The notes beneath the pieces were generated by a model. That model did not search any database. It was not told the origin of the DNA and worked only from the letters and a program-made list of their open reading frames with translations. A program made the translations under genes and the position numbers. A DNA stretch of 64,000 bases from Poecilobothrus nobilitatus (lineage: Eukaryota; Arthropoda; Insecta; Diptera; Dolichopodidae). Where the stretch lies: assembly GCA_947095535.1 (NCBI GenBank), contig OX352772.1, positions 103,169,099 through 103,233,098 of the forward strand, given 5' to 3'. Below, piece by piece: positions 1 to 11,206 of this stretch. Positions within the stretch are counted from its first letter, which is position 1. Every line of letters starts with the position of its first letter.

Positions 1-356
1 ATATTTAAATATAATATAATATAATATTTAAAATTATATTTACTGTTTTGTACTTAGTAAATTTAATATACATTTACCGCTTAGTATTAAATGGTACTAT
101 AGAATATTTGAAAAAGTTTTGGATTGATAATCGTTATGTGGAAGGTTAGAATCTGCTTTTGAAGAATGTACATATGAACATATAGTTTGAATATATTTAC
201 AACCCATAGTACTAGAAATTATAAAATTCACCCAAATTATTTTAAAATACTAAAATATTAAAAAAATAATATTGTAAGCAGAGTGACAGGCTGTGAACAT
301 ACTGACGGTTCGTACGGGTATCTAAGAGTTGACAAAGTCAACTGTATTCTTCCTCG
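1..356 (+). mobile_element. DINE-1/HINE-like element, 3' terminal part (cut by window start)
   Basis: This stretch is the reverse complement of the first ~355 bases of the element at 2293-3867, so it is the same family in the opposite orientation. It ends with a small hairpin (AGTTG/CAACT arms) followed by a short tail to CTCG, next to T-rich flank. The subterminal motif ATACCCGTACGA lies in inverted form near 307-325. Subterminal inverted repeats plus a 3' hairpin and a T-rich insertion site are the known layout of Helentron-associated elements such as Drosophila DINE-1. The 5' part would lie outside the window. Confidence 0.6.
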
Positions 357-1160
357 TTTGGGTATTGTTTTTAATAAGTAAACTAAGAGCTTCTAATGTT
401 TCGTCAAATTCGTTAAATGAATTGAGATTGGTCCATATATTTTCATTAGACATATTGGTATAATTTAGAACTCTTTTAAATAGTGGAATACTTTGTGTTA
501 CCGGATTTTGTTCTATTCTGCTGAACATCATTTGGTGGTCAGAAAGGCAAGTGTTTTATATATGTGTACGATATTGATTTTAAATGATGTCAGTTATAAA
601 ATAGTCAATTATTGTTTTGGTTTGGTAACCAACCGAGTAGCGAAATTTTTCGAATTAGATGTTGCAGATGAAGGAACCATTGCTCACTAACATATTAGAG
701 TATGTTTTAACTACAGTATTACTTATGTTTAATAAATTTATGTTTATATCTCCTACAATTATTGGTCTGCTATATAAGTTAATTCATCGATTTGTCTATA
801 ATATAATCTATACCAGTTTCATAAGCTCTATAAATGCATAATATATTAATATTCTGTTTCAAAAGCGTAACTCCTAAGATATTACTTTTTTTTTAATTCT
901 TCGCAAAATAAAAGGCAACTACTAATATCTTCTTTAACATAAATAGCTACTCCTCCATAAGGTTCCTTGCTGTTAGAAAAATATGGTTTATAACCTTGTT
1001 TATTAAAAAACTTGTTTTCTGACGCAAGAAGCCATATTTCTGCGAAAACAATTATATGAATATCACATTCAAAACTCTCAATTAAATTCTCAACTTCATA
1101 TAATTTATTTCTTCAGCTTTGTATATTTAAATAAATTATGTTAAAATTGTTTTTATAATT
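357..1160 (-). pseudogene. Non-LTR retrotransposon (LINE) endonuclease-region remnant
   Basis: Minus-strand translation in several frames gives an apurinic-type endonuclease (EEP fold) of a LINE. The N-terminal part (~1030-1160) reads like the 'LNIQS..KL.E...L' start with a following 'IWLLASE' strand. A GGVAIYVKED block lies near 925-965. The later IIDYFITDI block (about 600-650) and the segment up to the HINE junction at 357 match the endonuclease C-terminus and linker. The same blocks in the same order occur in the LINE at 36700-39420, so the two belong to related families. Stops and frameshifts are frequent and no RT follows; the HINE at 1-356 cuts it off. Only 833-1160 is repeated in the second duplication copy. 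Confidence 0.75.
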
Positions 1161-1623
1161 TTGTTTAAAAGATTTCTTATTAAGCTTTAAATAGTAATCT
1201 ACTTTTAAGTTTTAAATTGTTTTCAAAATTTACATATTCCATTGCGAGCATTTTGTGTCTGATAGTTTATAAAATTTTATTATACGTGCATACATTATGT
1301 AATTCACTGAGGATAATGTTGAATAAAAACAAAAAATAAGTAAGTTTTTATCATCTGTTGCTATCGTATTGATACAAATGACCAGTATTTACATATTGTT
1401 TGACAAATAGATTGACAACAAATAATATAATTAGTTTTGTTTTTATAATTATACATAATAGTGCAGTGGTAATAATAATAAAATAAAAATTAAAATTGAA
1501 ATATAAGTGCATAATTTGGTAAAGTAAAATTAATTTAGCACAGTAAATATTATATGAATTAAATTTTTTGTAGGATTTAAAGTTGGAAAAATGTATGAAT
1601 ATTGTTGTACTTACAATTATGTA
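1161..1623. other. A+T-rich spacer, nothing recognised
   Basis: This may include the degraded 5' side of the minus-strand LINE. The 101-codon open frame at 1351-1656 (minus) has low-complexity composition (I, F, Y, N, L) and no motif, so I do not call it. Its counterpart is 6132-6594. Confidence 0.5.
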
Positions 1624-1765
1624 TACATGCGGTGCAGGGTCATAACTCCCACTCATTTAGTGGGCCATAAGGCCCTAAGGGATCTTTGACTCATAGCAAT
1701 GAGCTATAACTACCTAGGGGACTTATGACCCTGAGAGTTTTGACTCAGAGTGGTGGCTCATAACT
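1624..1765. repeat. Cluster of inverted/direct CATAACTC-type motifs
   Basis: This is a relatively G+C-rich island in which GGGTCATAACTCCC-like words and their complements (ACTTATGACCC) alternate with short palindromes such as GGGCCATAAGGCCC. A related word set occurs at 12195-12290 and an exact copy lies at 6595-6736. The spacing is irregular, so this is neither a CRISPR array nor a simple satellite. Function unknown. Confidence 0.55.
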
Positions 1766-2292
1766 CACTTATACAGTTCTCATCTGAGACATTATTAGTA
1801 ATATTGAATATAATTTCTCTAAAATTGTAGTTTATATTTTTATAATTATCTTATAAAAATATATTTTTTATGAATCCGTAAAGCCCACTTTAATTTATAC
1901 AAAGTTTTTTTTGTTCTAGGTTAGTTCACCTTTATGGCTTTATCTTTTTTTAAAAGAAATTTTTTAATTTAATAAATCAAAATAAAAACAAGTTTAATAT
2001 TATTATTTATTTAAAAAATGTTTTATTTATATGAATGCATTTCGATATTATTTCATATCATCTTCAGTAATATATAATCTTTAGACAAATTATTTGAAAA
2101 ATGTTTTATTAACGAATTTTTAAACTGCTTTAATTAAAAACAAAACAAAGAAAAAAGAAAAATAACAATAAATAAAAATAAAATAAAAATCAAAATTAAC
2201 TATTAATTCTCTTTAACTATTTCTTATTACTTAACTAAAATATTATTTTAAGAGAAAATGACAAGAGATTAAAATTAAAATCTAATATAAAA
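1766..2292. other. A+T-rich spacer, nothing recognised
   Basis: Homopolymer-rich sequence between the CATAACTC cluster and the HINE element. No coding or RNA signal was seen. It is repeated at 6737-7263. Confidence 0.5.
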
Positions 2293-3867
2293 CGAGGAAA
2301 AATACAGTTGCCTTTGTCAACTCTTAGATACCCGTACGAACCGTTAGTATGTTCACAGCCTGTCACTCTGCTCACAATATTATTTTTTTAATATTTTAGT
2401 ATTTTAAAATAATTTGGGTGAATTTTATAATTTCTAGAACTATGGGTTGTACATATATTCAAACTATATGTTTATATGTACATTCTTCAAAAGCAAATTC
2501 TGACCTTTCACATAACGATTATAAATCCAAAACTTTTTCAAATATTCTATAGTACCATTTAATACTAAGCGGTAAATGTATATTAAATTTACTTAGTACA
2601 AAATAGTAAATATAATTTTAAATATTATATTATATTATATTTAAATATTCCATTAACAGAATAATTTCTTATAAGTACAATAAAATACATACATGTAAGT
2701 AAATACGGCGCTATATAATATACATATATACTCTTATCATTCATTCACTAGTGACATATACGATATGTAAATAAACATGATATTATATAAGTATGTATAT
2801 ATATTAATATCATATAAATAAAAATTCTTCAAGCAACCGTTATGTTGTTTATTTATTTACATTTTTATGTACTACGCATTATATCCTCAACAATTTCAAA
2901 TTATCGAGTAAAACAAAATGGAAAAAATTTGTTGAAGAAATTTGTTAGAAAATTTGAAAAATATCAAGTAACACTTTCGTCAATTATAAAGTAACCCTAT
3001 ATTATTAAAAAAAGTTATTAACAGAAATAAGAGTATAATATTAAAGCTTTAATTTTTGTGTATTACTTCAAAAAAATTTTAACAGGTATTCAAGTTACAG
3101 GTGTTTAAAAATAGGAAATTTTCAGTTTTTGACCCCTTACAGCTCCTAAACGGGGGGTGATACAAAAAAATTTCTGAAATGACTCATACTTATTTTCAAA
3201 GATCTAACTTCTGTCAAAACTTCAAGTTTTCAACTTAAACGGTTTAGAAGATAGAAGGGTTGAAGGATTTTGCAAAATTTGAGTTTCACATAACGGTAAA
3301 TTAAGACACCGTATTCCACAAATATATATTTATTGTATATATACTTTTAAAGCTAATAAAAGTAGTAATCGTTTGGCGTTTTCAAAATGAAGATATACCT
3401 TATACAACTTGTGCTATAACAATTTAAATATAGAGCTTTTTTGAACCTTTGGGGAGCTGTAGCTCCATAACGGGTGGGGCTACAAAAAAAGTTATTAAAA
3501 ATAAAATTAATATTTTTGTGAGATCTATCAGCAGTTAAAATTTCATAGCTCTATTTCAAAAAAAATGTGGGGATCTAAAAGTTAGGTGTTCGAGAGCTAT
3601 CCTAAGGTTTGGTCCAAACTCAACCAAAAAAAATAGGGAACCTACAAATTACTCCAAAAATATTTTGTGTAAATTTCAAGATTCTAGCTTTCTTAGTTTT
3701 TGAGTTAGCGTGCTGACGGACGGGCGGACGGACGGACATGGCTCAAAAGTCTTAGAATTTTTTTCTGATCCGATCCATACCTTTGAAGGTATATCTAGCT
3801 CGCTTATTTCGAGGTGTTACAAACGGAGGAGTAATTTTATTATACCCGATCCTATCGTACGGGTATA
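2293..3867 (-). mobile_element. DINE-1/HINE-like element A (full length)
   Basis: A ~1.58-kb non-autonomous element. The motif ATACCCGTACGA lies near the low-coordinate end and its reverse complement TCGTACGGGTAT near 3854-3866, giving subterminal inverted repeats. A hairpin with AGTTG/CAACT arms sits just inside the low-coordinate end, so that is taken as the 3' end. At the other end, GACGGACGGACATGGCT followed by a GTGTTACA block and a second TATACCCG corresponds closely to the 5' region of Drosophila INE-1/DINE-1 as I remember it. The interior holds degenerate repeats, each with a hairpin such as GGAGCTGTAGCTCC near 3462. There is no open reading frame. These elements are mobilised in trans by Helentron Rep/helicase proteins, none of which is present here. 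Confidence 0.7.
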
Positions 3868-3984
3868 ATGACGAAAAACAAAGAGTCAAAAGATAAAAAA
3901 GAGTAAAAAAATTATTTGGGAAAACAACCGTTTAACATTTATAATATATACGCACATTAAGGTAATATTTAAAAAATTTATACA

Positions 3985-4485
3985 ATTACATTATAAAGTA
4001 TTAATTAATTTAATTAATATATTTATTTTTATATAAATCAATTAAAATTGATTGCACAGTTTGAGATTCATTATTCATGAGATTTTTATTACTTCGTTTA
4101 GATTTTTCTATTAAAATACTTTCCCAAATATTCAACCTGCTTTCACATTCAATATATTTCAATAATTTTAGATTTTTATATTTATATTAAGATGATCATT
4201 ATCTAAGGCATGCTGGGCAACTGCTGATTTTGAAGTTCTAGTATATTTTATATGGGATGTATGTTCTTTGAAACACTTTTCAATAGGACGTTTTGTTTGG
4301 CCTATATATATAGCATTACAGTTACCACAATTTATTTGGTAAACACCAGATTTTTGAATATTTTATCTTTGTTGTGGCAAGAATGCTACCTAGATAAAAC
4401 TATTGCTGTATATTGGTGTAATGTTGTGTTTTTTAAATATTTTACTAAATTTATGAACTAATCTAGAACAAAAAAAAAGTTATAT
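3985..4485 (-). pseudogene. Penelope-like element, GIY-YIG endonuclease remnant
   Basis: Read on the minus strand, 4200-4350 translates to a GIY-YIG nuclease core: GVYQINCGNC, then IYIGQTKR, then a KSAVAQHALDNDH block. A downstream part (about 4075-4170) reads 'LLKYIECESRLNIWESILIEKSK'-like, typical of the end of Penelope-like retroelements. The upstream 'KIFKKHNI.PIYSN' piece fits the linker between RT and nuclease in that class. Frameshifts and stops interrupt it, and no RT domain is present. The GVY...YIG spacing and paired cysteines match the family; assignment to a particular Penelope clade is not possible from this fragment. Confidence 0.8.
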
Positions 4486-4524
4486 AAAATAATTTCTCTA
4501 CTTTATACTATATTATATATAAAA

Positions 4525-5798
4525 CGAGGAAGAATGCAGTTGCCTTTGTCAACTCTTAGATATCTGTACGACCCGTTAGTATGCCTATCACTCTGCTTAT
4601 AATATTATTTTTTTAATTTTTTAGTATTTTAAAATAATTTGGTGAATTTTATAATTTTTAGTACTATGGGTTGTACATATATTCAAACTATATGTTTATA
4701 CATTCTTCAAAAGCAGATTCTAACTTTCCGAATAACGATCATCTATCTAACTTTCCCAAATATGCTATAGTACCATTTACTACTAAGCGGCAAATGTATA
4801 ATGCCTAAGTTTAATAATTTATACTATACATATGTATAAATTATTTATCGTACGGTATAAAAAATGTGAAGAATTGACTTTTCTGGAATTTTGAGGGGCT
4901 GTAAGTCCGGAACACTATATAATCAAAAAACCCGTTAACATACGTAAAAATATATTATTGAACCTTTAATTTTCATGTCTTGCCGAGGAAAAATTTTTAC
5001 AGTTCTTTCTTGTCTCAAAATTTCAGGTTCCTATCTCAAAACGTGCCGGAGTTATGAAAAAAGAAATATCATGCAAAATTTGGTTTTAATATAACGGTAA
5101 ATTTAAATAGTAAATTACAAACTATTGAATAATTTTGATATTGTCTTATGGAGATAACAAAAATTCCGGTCTTCTAGTGTTTTTAGATTGTAAAACTACT
5201 ACACAGAACCTGAGATATATACATCTGAAAATAGGGGTTTTTTGAAATTTTGGGAGGCTGTAACTTAGGAACCCTATACAATTAAAAGAAACCATTAACA
5301 CATGTACAAATATATTACTGGACCTTTAATTTTTTTGTCTTGCCGAAGAAAAATGTGTACAGGTGCCTAAGTTAAAGGTGTTTAAAAATAGCAAATTTTC
5401 AATTTTTGAGCCCTAATACCTCATAAGCAGGGGGTGGTCCAAAAAAAAATTTCTGAGCAAACTTATACTAATTCTAAGAGTTCTTTCTGCTCTCAAAATT
5501 CCAAGTCCCTATTTGAAAGCGTTCCGGAGTTATGAGGGTAGAAAAATCATTCAAAATTTGGTTTTCATATAACGGTAAATTTAAATACTAAATTTAAAAA
5601 AATTCTACAATTTTGATACTAATTTATAAATTTAAAAAAAATACCGGTCGAATGATGTTTTCTGATTGAAAAAATCTTAAGTAGAGCATGAGATATATGC
5701 ATTTAAAAATAGGGCTTTTTAAAAATTTGAGGAGCTGTAGCTCCGTAACGGATGGGGCTACAAAAGAAAGTTGTAAATTATAAAATTAATATTTTTAT
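4525..5798 (-). mobile_element. DINE-1/HINE-like element B, 5'-truncated by the duplication junction
   Basis: Same terminus as element A (CGAGGAAGAATGCAG..., subterminal motif nearby), but the interior differs. It has several ~340-bp degenerate repeats, each beginning with a 'GGCTGTAA..CCGGAAC/TTAGGAACC' word. It stops at 5798, where the second duplication copy starts. The uninterrupted version of the same element is 9496-11112. Confidence 0.7.
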
Positions 5799-5803
5799 AT
5801 TTT

Positions 5804-6131
5804 AATGCATAATATATTAATATTCTGTTTCAAAAGCGTAACTCCTAAGATATTACTTTTTTTTTAATTCTTCGCAAAATAAAAGGCAACTACTAATATC
5901 TTCTTTAACATAAATAGCTACTCCTCCATAAGGTTCCTTGCTGTTAGAAAAATATGGTTTATAACCTTGTTTATTAAAAAACTTGTTTTCTGACGCAAGA
6001 AGCCATATTTCTGCGAAAACAATTATATGAATATCACATTCAAAACTCTCAATTAAATTCTCAACTTCATATAATTTATTTCTTCAGCTTTGTATATTTA
6101 AATAAATTATGTTAAAATTGTTTTTATAATT
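5804..6131 (-). pseudogene. LINE endonuclease N-terminal remnant (duplicate)
   Basis: Second copy of the endonuclease start seen at 833-1160, including the GGVAIYVKED block. It is cut by the duplication junction, so the later endonuclease part is missing. Confidence 0.75.
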
Positions 6132-6594
6132 TTGTTTAAAAGATTTCTTATTAAGCTTTAAATAGTAATCTACTTTTAAGTTTTAAATTGTTTTCAAAAT
6201 TTACATATTCCATTGCGAGCATTTTGTGTCTGATAGTTTATAAAATTTTATTATACGTGCATACATTATGTAATTCACTGAAGATAATGTTGAATAAAAA
6301 CAAAAAATAAGTAAGTTTTTATCATCTGTTGCTATCGTATTGATACAAATGACCAGTATTTACATATTGTTTGACAAATAGATTGACAACAAATAATATA
6401 ATTAGTTTTGTTTTTATAATTATACATAATAGTGCAGTGGTAATAATAATAAAATAAAAATTAAAATTGAAATATAAGTGCATAATTTGGTAAAGTAAAA
6501 TTAATTTAGCACAGTAAATATTATATGAATTAAATTTTTTGTAGGATTTAAAGTTGGAAAAATGTATGAATATTGTTGTACTTACAATTATGTA

Positions 6595-6736
6595 TACATG
6601 CGGTGCAGGGTCATAACTCCCACTCATTTAGTGGGCCATAAGGCCCTAAGGGATCTTTGACTCATAGCAATGAGCTATAACTACCTAGGGGACTTATGAC
6701 CCTGAGAGTTTTGACTCAGAGTGGTGGCTCATAACT
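6595..6736. repeat. CATAACTC motif cluster (duplicate)
   Basis: Copy of the cluster at 1624-1765, offset 4971 bases. Confidence 0.55.
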
Positions 6737-7263
6737 CACTTATACAGTTCTCATCTGAGACATTATTAGTAATATTGAATATAATTTCTCTAAAATTGTA
6801 GTTTATATTTTTATAATTATCTTATAAAAATATATTTTTTATGAATCCGTAAAGCCCACTTTAATTTATACAAAGTTTTTTTTGTTCTAGGTTAGTTCAC
6901 CTTTATGGCTTTATCTTTTTTTAAAAGAAATTTTTTAATTTAATAAATCAAAATAAAAACAAGTTTAATATTATTATTTATTTAAAAAATGTTTTATTTA
7001 TATGAATGCATTTCGATATTATTTCATATCATCTTCAGTAATATATAATCTTTAGACAAATTATTTGAAAAATGTTTTATTAACGAATTTTTAAACTGCT
7101 TTAATTAAAAACAAAACAAAGAAAAAAGAAAAATAACAATAAATAAAAATAAAATAAAAATCAAAATTAACTATTAATTCTCTTTAACTATTTCTTATTA
7201 CTTAACTAAAATATTATTTTAAGAGAAAATGACAAGAGATTAAAATTAAAATCTAATATAAAA

Positions 7264-8838
7264 CGAGGAAAAATACAGTTGCCTTTGTCAACTCTTAGAT
7301 ACCCGTACGAACCGTTAGTATGTTCACAGCCTGTCACTCTGCTCACAATATTATTTTTTTAATATTTTAGTATTTTAAAATAATTTGGGTGAATTTTATA
7401 ATTTCTAGAACTATGGGTTGTACATATATTCAAACTATATGTTTATATGTACATTCTTCAAAAGCAAATTCTGACCTTTCACATAACGATTATAAATCCA
7501 AAACTTTTTCAAATATTCTATAGTACCATTTAATACTAAGCGGTAAATGTATATTAAATTTACTTAGTACAAAATAGTAAATATAATTTTAAATATTATA
7601 TTATATTATATTTAAATATTCCATTAACAGAATAATTTCTTATAAGTACAATAAAATACATACATGTAAGTAAATACGGCGCTATATAATATACATATAT
7701 ACTCTTATCATTCATTCACTAGTGACATATACGATATGTAAATAAACATGATATTATATAAGTATGTATATATATTAATATCATATAAATAAAAATTCTT
7801 CAAGCAACCGTTATGTTGTTTATTTATTTACATTTTTATGTACTACGCATTATATCCTCAACAATTTCAAATTATCGAGTAAAACAAAATGGAAAAAATT
7901 TGTTGAAGAAATTTGTTAGAAAATTTGAAAAATATCAAGTAACACTTTCGTCAATTATAAAGTAACCCTATATTATTAAAAAAAGTTATTAACAGAAATA
8001 AGAGTATAATATTAAAGCTTTAATTTTTGTGTATTACTTCAAAAAAATTTTAACAGGTATTCAAGTTACAGGTGTTTAAAAATAGGAAATTTTCAGTTTT
8101 TGACCCCTTACAGCTCCTAAACGGGGGGTGATACAAAAAAATTTCTGAAATGACTCATACTTATTTTCAAAGATCTAACTTCTGTCAAAACTTCAAGTTT
8201 TCAACTTAAACGGTTTAGAAGATAGAAGGGTTGAAGGATTTTGCAAAATTTGAGTTTCACATAACGGTAAATTAAGACACCGTATTCCACAAATATATAT
8301 TTATTGTATATATACTTTTAAAGCTAATAAAAGTAGTAATCGTTTGGCGTTTTCAAAATGAAGATATACCTTATACAACTTGTGCTATAACAATTTAAAT
8401 ATAGAGCTTTTTTGAACCTTTGGGGAGCTGTAGCTCCATAACGGGTGGGGCTACAAAAAAAGTTATTAAAAATAAAATTAATATTTTTGTGAGATCTATC
8501 AGCAGTTAAAATTTCATAGCTCTATTTCAAAAAAAATGTGGGGATCTAAAAGTTAGGTGTTCGAGAGCTATCCTAAGGTTTGGTCCAAACTCAACCAAAA
8601 AAAATAGGGAACCTACAAATTACTCCAAAAATATTTTGTGTAAATTTCAAGATTCTAGCTTTCTTAGTTTTTGAGTTAGCGTGCTGACGGACGGGCGGAC
8701 GGACGGACATGGCTCAAAAGTCTTAGAATTTTTTTCTGATCCGATCCATACCTTTGAAGGTATATCTAGCTCGCTTATTTCGAGGTGTTACAAACGGAGG
8801 AGTAATTTTATTATACCCGATCCTATCGTACGGGTATA
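7264..8838 (-). mobile_element. DINE-1/HINE-like element A (duplicate copy)
   Basis: Copy of 2293-3867 at offset 4971, with the same subterminal inverted repeats, terminal hairpin and GACGGACGGACATGG block. Confidence 0.7.
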
Positions 8839-8955
8839 ATGACGAAAAACAAAGAGTCAAAAGATAAAAAAGAGTAAAAAAATTATTTGGGAAAACAACC
8901 GTTTAACATTTATAATATATACGCACATTAAGGTAATATTTAAAAAATTTATACA

Positions 8956-9456
8956 ATTACATTATAAAGTATTAATTAATTTAATTAATATATTTATTTT
9001 TATATAAATCAATTAAAATTGATTGCACAGTTTGAGATTCATTATTCATGAGATTTTTATTACTTCGTTTAGATTTTTCTATTAAAATACTTTCCCAAAT
9101 ATTCAACCTGCTTTCACATTCAATATATTTCAATAATTTTAGATTTTTATATTTATATTAAGATGATCATTATCTAAGGCATGCTGGGCAACTGCTGATT
9201 TTGAAGTTCTAGTATATTTTATATGGGATGTATGTTCTTTGAAACACTTTTCAATAGGACGTTTTGTTTGGCCTATATATATAGCATTACAGTTACCACA
9301 ATTTATTTGGTAAACACCAGATTTTTGAATATTTTATCTTTGTTGTGGCAAGAATGCTACCTAGATAAAACTATTGCTGTATATTGGTGTAATGTTGTGT
9401 TTTTTAAATATTTTACTAAATTTATGAACTAATCTAGAACAAAAAAAAAGTTATAT
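8956..9456 (-). pseudogene. Penelope-like GIY-YIG remnant (duplicate copy)
   Basis: Copy of 3985-4485 at offset 4971, with the same GVY...YIG core and the same lesions. It was therefore broken before the duplication. Confidence 0.8.
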
Positions 9457-9495
9457 AAAATAATTTCTCTACTTTATACTATATTATATATAAAA

Positions 9496-11112
9496 CGAGG
9501 AAGAATGCAGTTGCCTTTGTCAACTCTTAGATATCTGTACGACCCGTTAGTATGCCTATCACTCTGCTTATAATATTATTTTTTTAATTTTTTAGTATTT
9601 TAAAATAATTTGGTGAATTTTATAATTTTTAGTACTATGGGTTGTACATATATTCAAACTATATGTTTATACATTCTTCAAAAGCAGATTCTAACTTTCC
9701 GAATAACGATCATCTATCTAACTTTCCCAAATATGCTATAGTACCATTTACTACTAAGCGGCAAATGTATAATGCCTAAGTTTAATAATTTATACTATAC
9801 ATATGTATAAATTATTTATCGTACGGTATAAAAAATGTGAAGAATTGACTTTTCTGGAATTTTGAGGGGCTGTAAGTCCGGAACACTATATAATCAAAAA
9901 ACCCGTTAACATACGTAAAAATATATTATTGAACCTTTAATTTTCATGTCTTGCCGAGGAAAAATTTTTACAGTTCTTTCTTGTCTCAAAATTTCAGGTT
10001 CCTATCTCAAAACGTGCCGGAGTTATGAAAAAAGAAATATCATGCAAAATTTGGTTTTAATATAACGGTAAATTTAAATAGTAAATTACAAACTATTGAA
10101 TAATTTTGATATTGTCTTATGGAGATAACAAAAATTCCGGTCTTCTAGTGTTTTTAGATTGTAAAACTACTACACAGAACCTGAGATATATACATCTGAA
10201 AATAGGGGTTTTTTGAAATTTTGGGAGGCTGTAACTTAGGAACCCTATACAATTAAAAGAAACCATTAACACATGTACAAATATATTACTGGACCTTTAA
10301 TTTTTTTGTCTTGCCGAAGAAAAATGTGTACAGGTGCCTAAGTTAAAGGTGTTTAAAAATAGCAAATTTTCAATTTTTGAGCCCTAATACCTCATAAGCA
10401 GGGGGTGGTCCAAAAAAAAATTTCTGAGCAAACTTATACTAATTCTAAGAGTTCTTTCTGCTCTCAAAATTCCAAGTCCCTATTTGAAAGCGTTCCGGAG
10501 TTATGAGGGTAGAAAAATCATTCAAAATTTGGTTTTCATATAACGGTAAATTTAAATACTAAATTTAAAAAAATTCTACAATTTTGATACTAATTTATAA
10601 ATTTAAAAAAAATACCGGTCGAATGATGTTTTCTGATTGAAAAAATCTTAAGTAGAGCATGAGATATATGCATTTAAAAATAGGGCTTTTTAAAAATTTG
10701 AGGAGCTGTAGCTCCGTAACGGATGGGGCTACAAAAGAAAGTTGTAAATTATAAAATTAATATTTTTATGTTCTATCAGCAGTTAAAATTTCATGTCTCT
10801 ATTTCAAAAAAAATGTGGGGATCTAAAAGTTAGGTGTTCGAGAGCTACCCGAAGTTGTGGTCGGATCTCAACCAAAAAAAATAGGGAACCTACAAATTGT
10901 TGTAAGAATATTTTGTGTTAATTTCAAGACTCTAGCTTTCTTAGTTTTTGAGTTATCTTGCTGACGGACAGACGGACGGACAAAGCTCAATCGTCTTAGA
11001 ATTTTTTTCTGATCCGATCCATATCTTTGAAGGTATATCTAGCTAACTTATTTCGAGGTGTTACAAACGGAGGAGCAATTTTAATATACCCGATCCTTAT
11101 CGTACGGGTATA
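9496..11112 (-). mobile_element. DINE-1/HINE-like element B (full length)
   Basis: A ~1.62-kb element. Its low-coordinate end has CGAGGAAGAATGCAG and a degenerate subterminal motif (ATATCTGTACGA). Its high-coordinate end has GACGGACAGACGGACGGAC, GTGTTACAAACGGAGG and TATCGTACGGGTATA, as in element A. The interior carries tandem ~340-bp degenerate repeats. It has no coding capacity. The sequence after 10770 is the unduplicated continuation of the element. Confidence 0.7.
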
Positions 11113-11206
11113 AAAAACAGTTACATCAGTGACGGGTACGAATATATAACCTATAACCTTAAACTATAATATCAAAAATAATTAGCACACATTTTGCAGT
11201 TGTATA

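Larger units (their letters stand above)
833..5803. repeat. Tandem duplication, copy 1 (4971-bp unit)
   Basis: Every landmark in this interval recurs exactly 4971 bases downstream: the LINE endonuclease start, the CATAACTC cluster, two HINE elements and the Penelope-like fragment. The left edge lies inside the LINE fragment at about 833 and the right edge inside a HINE at about 5798. The junction at 5799-5804 carries a few extra T/A bases and no long homology. Confidence 0.95.
5804..10774. repeat. Tandem duplication, copy 2 (4971-bp unit)
   Basis: Nearly identical to 833-5803. The one substitution I noticed is G at 1311 versus A at 6282. At its right end the sequence continues into the rest of HINE element B (10770-11112), so this side preserves the original junction. 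Confidence 0.95.

Noticed and set aside
1351..1656. 101-codon minus-strand open frame, repeated at 6322-6627
   Set aside because: Low-complexity A+T-driven composition, no motif. It is repeated only because the whole segment is duplicated.
1624..1765. CRISPR-like array
   Set aside because: Spacing irregular, words in both orientations, eukaryotic context, no cas genes.
4252..4461. Plus-strand open frame over the Penelope-like fragment
   Set aside because: Shadow of the minus-strand GIY-YIG remnant.
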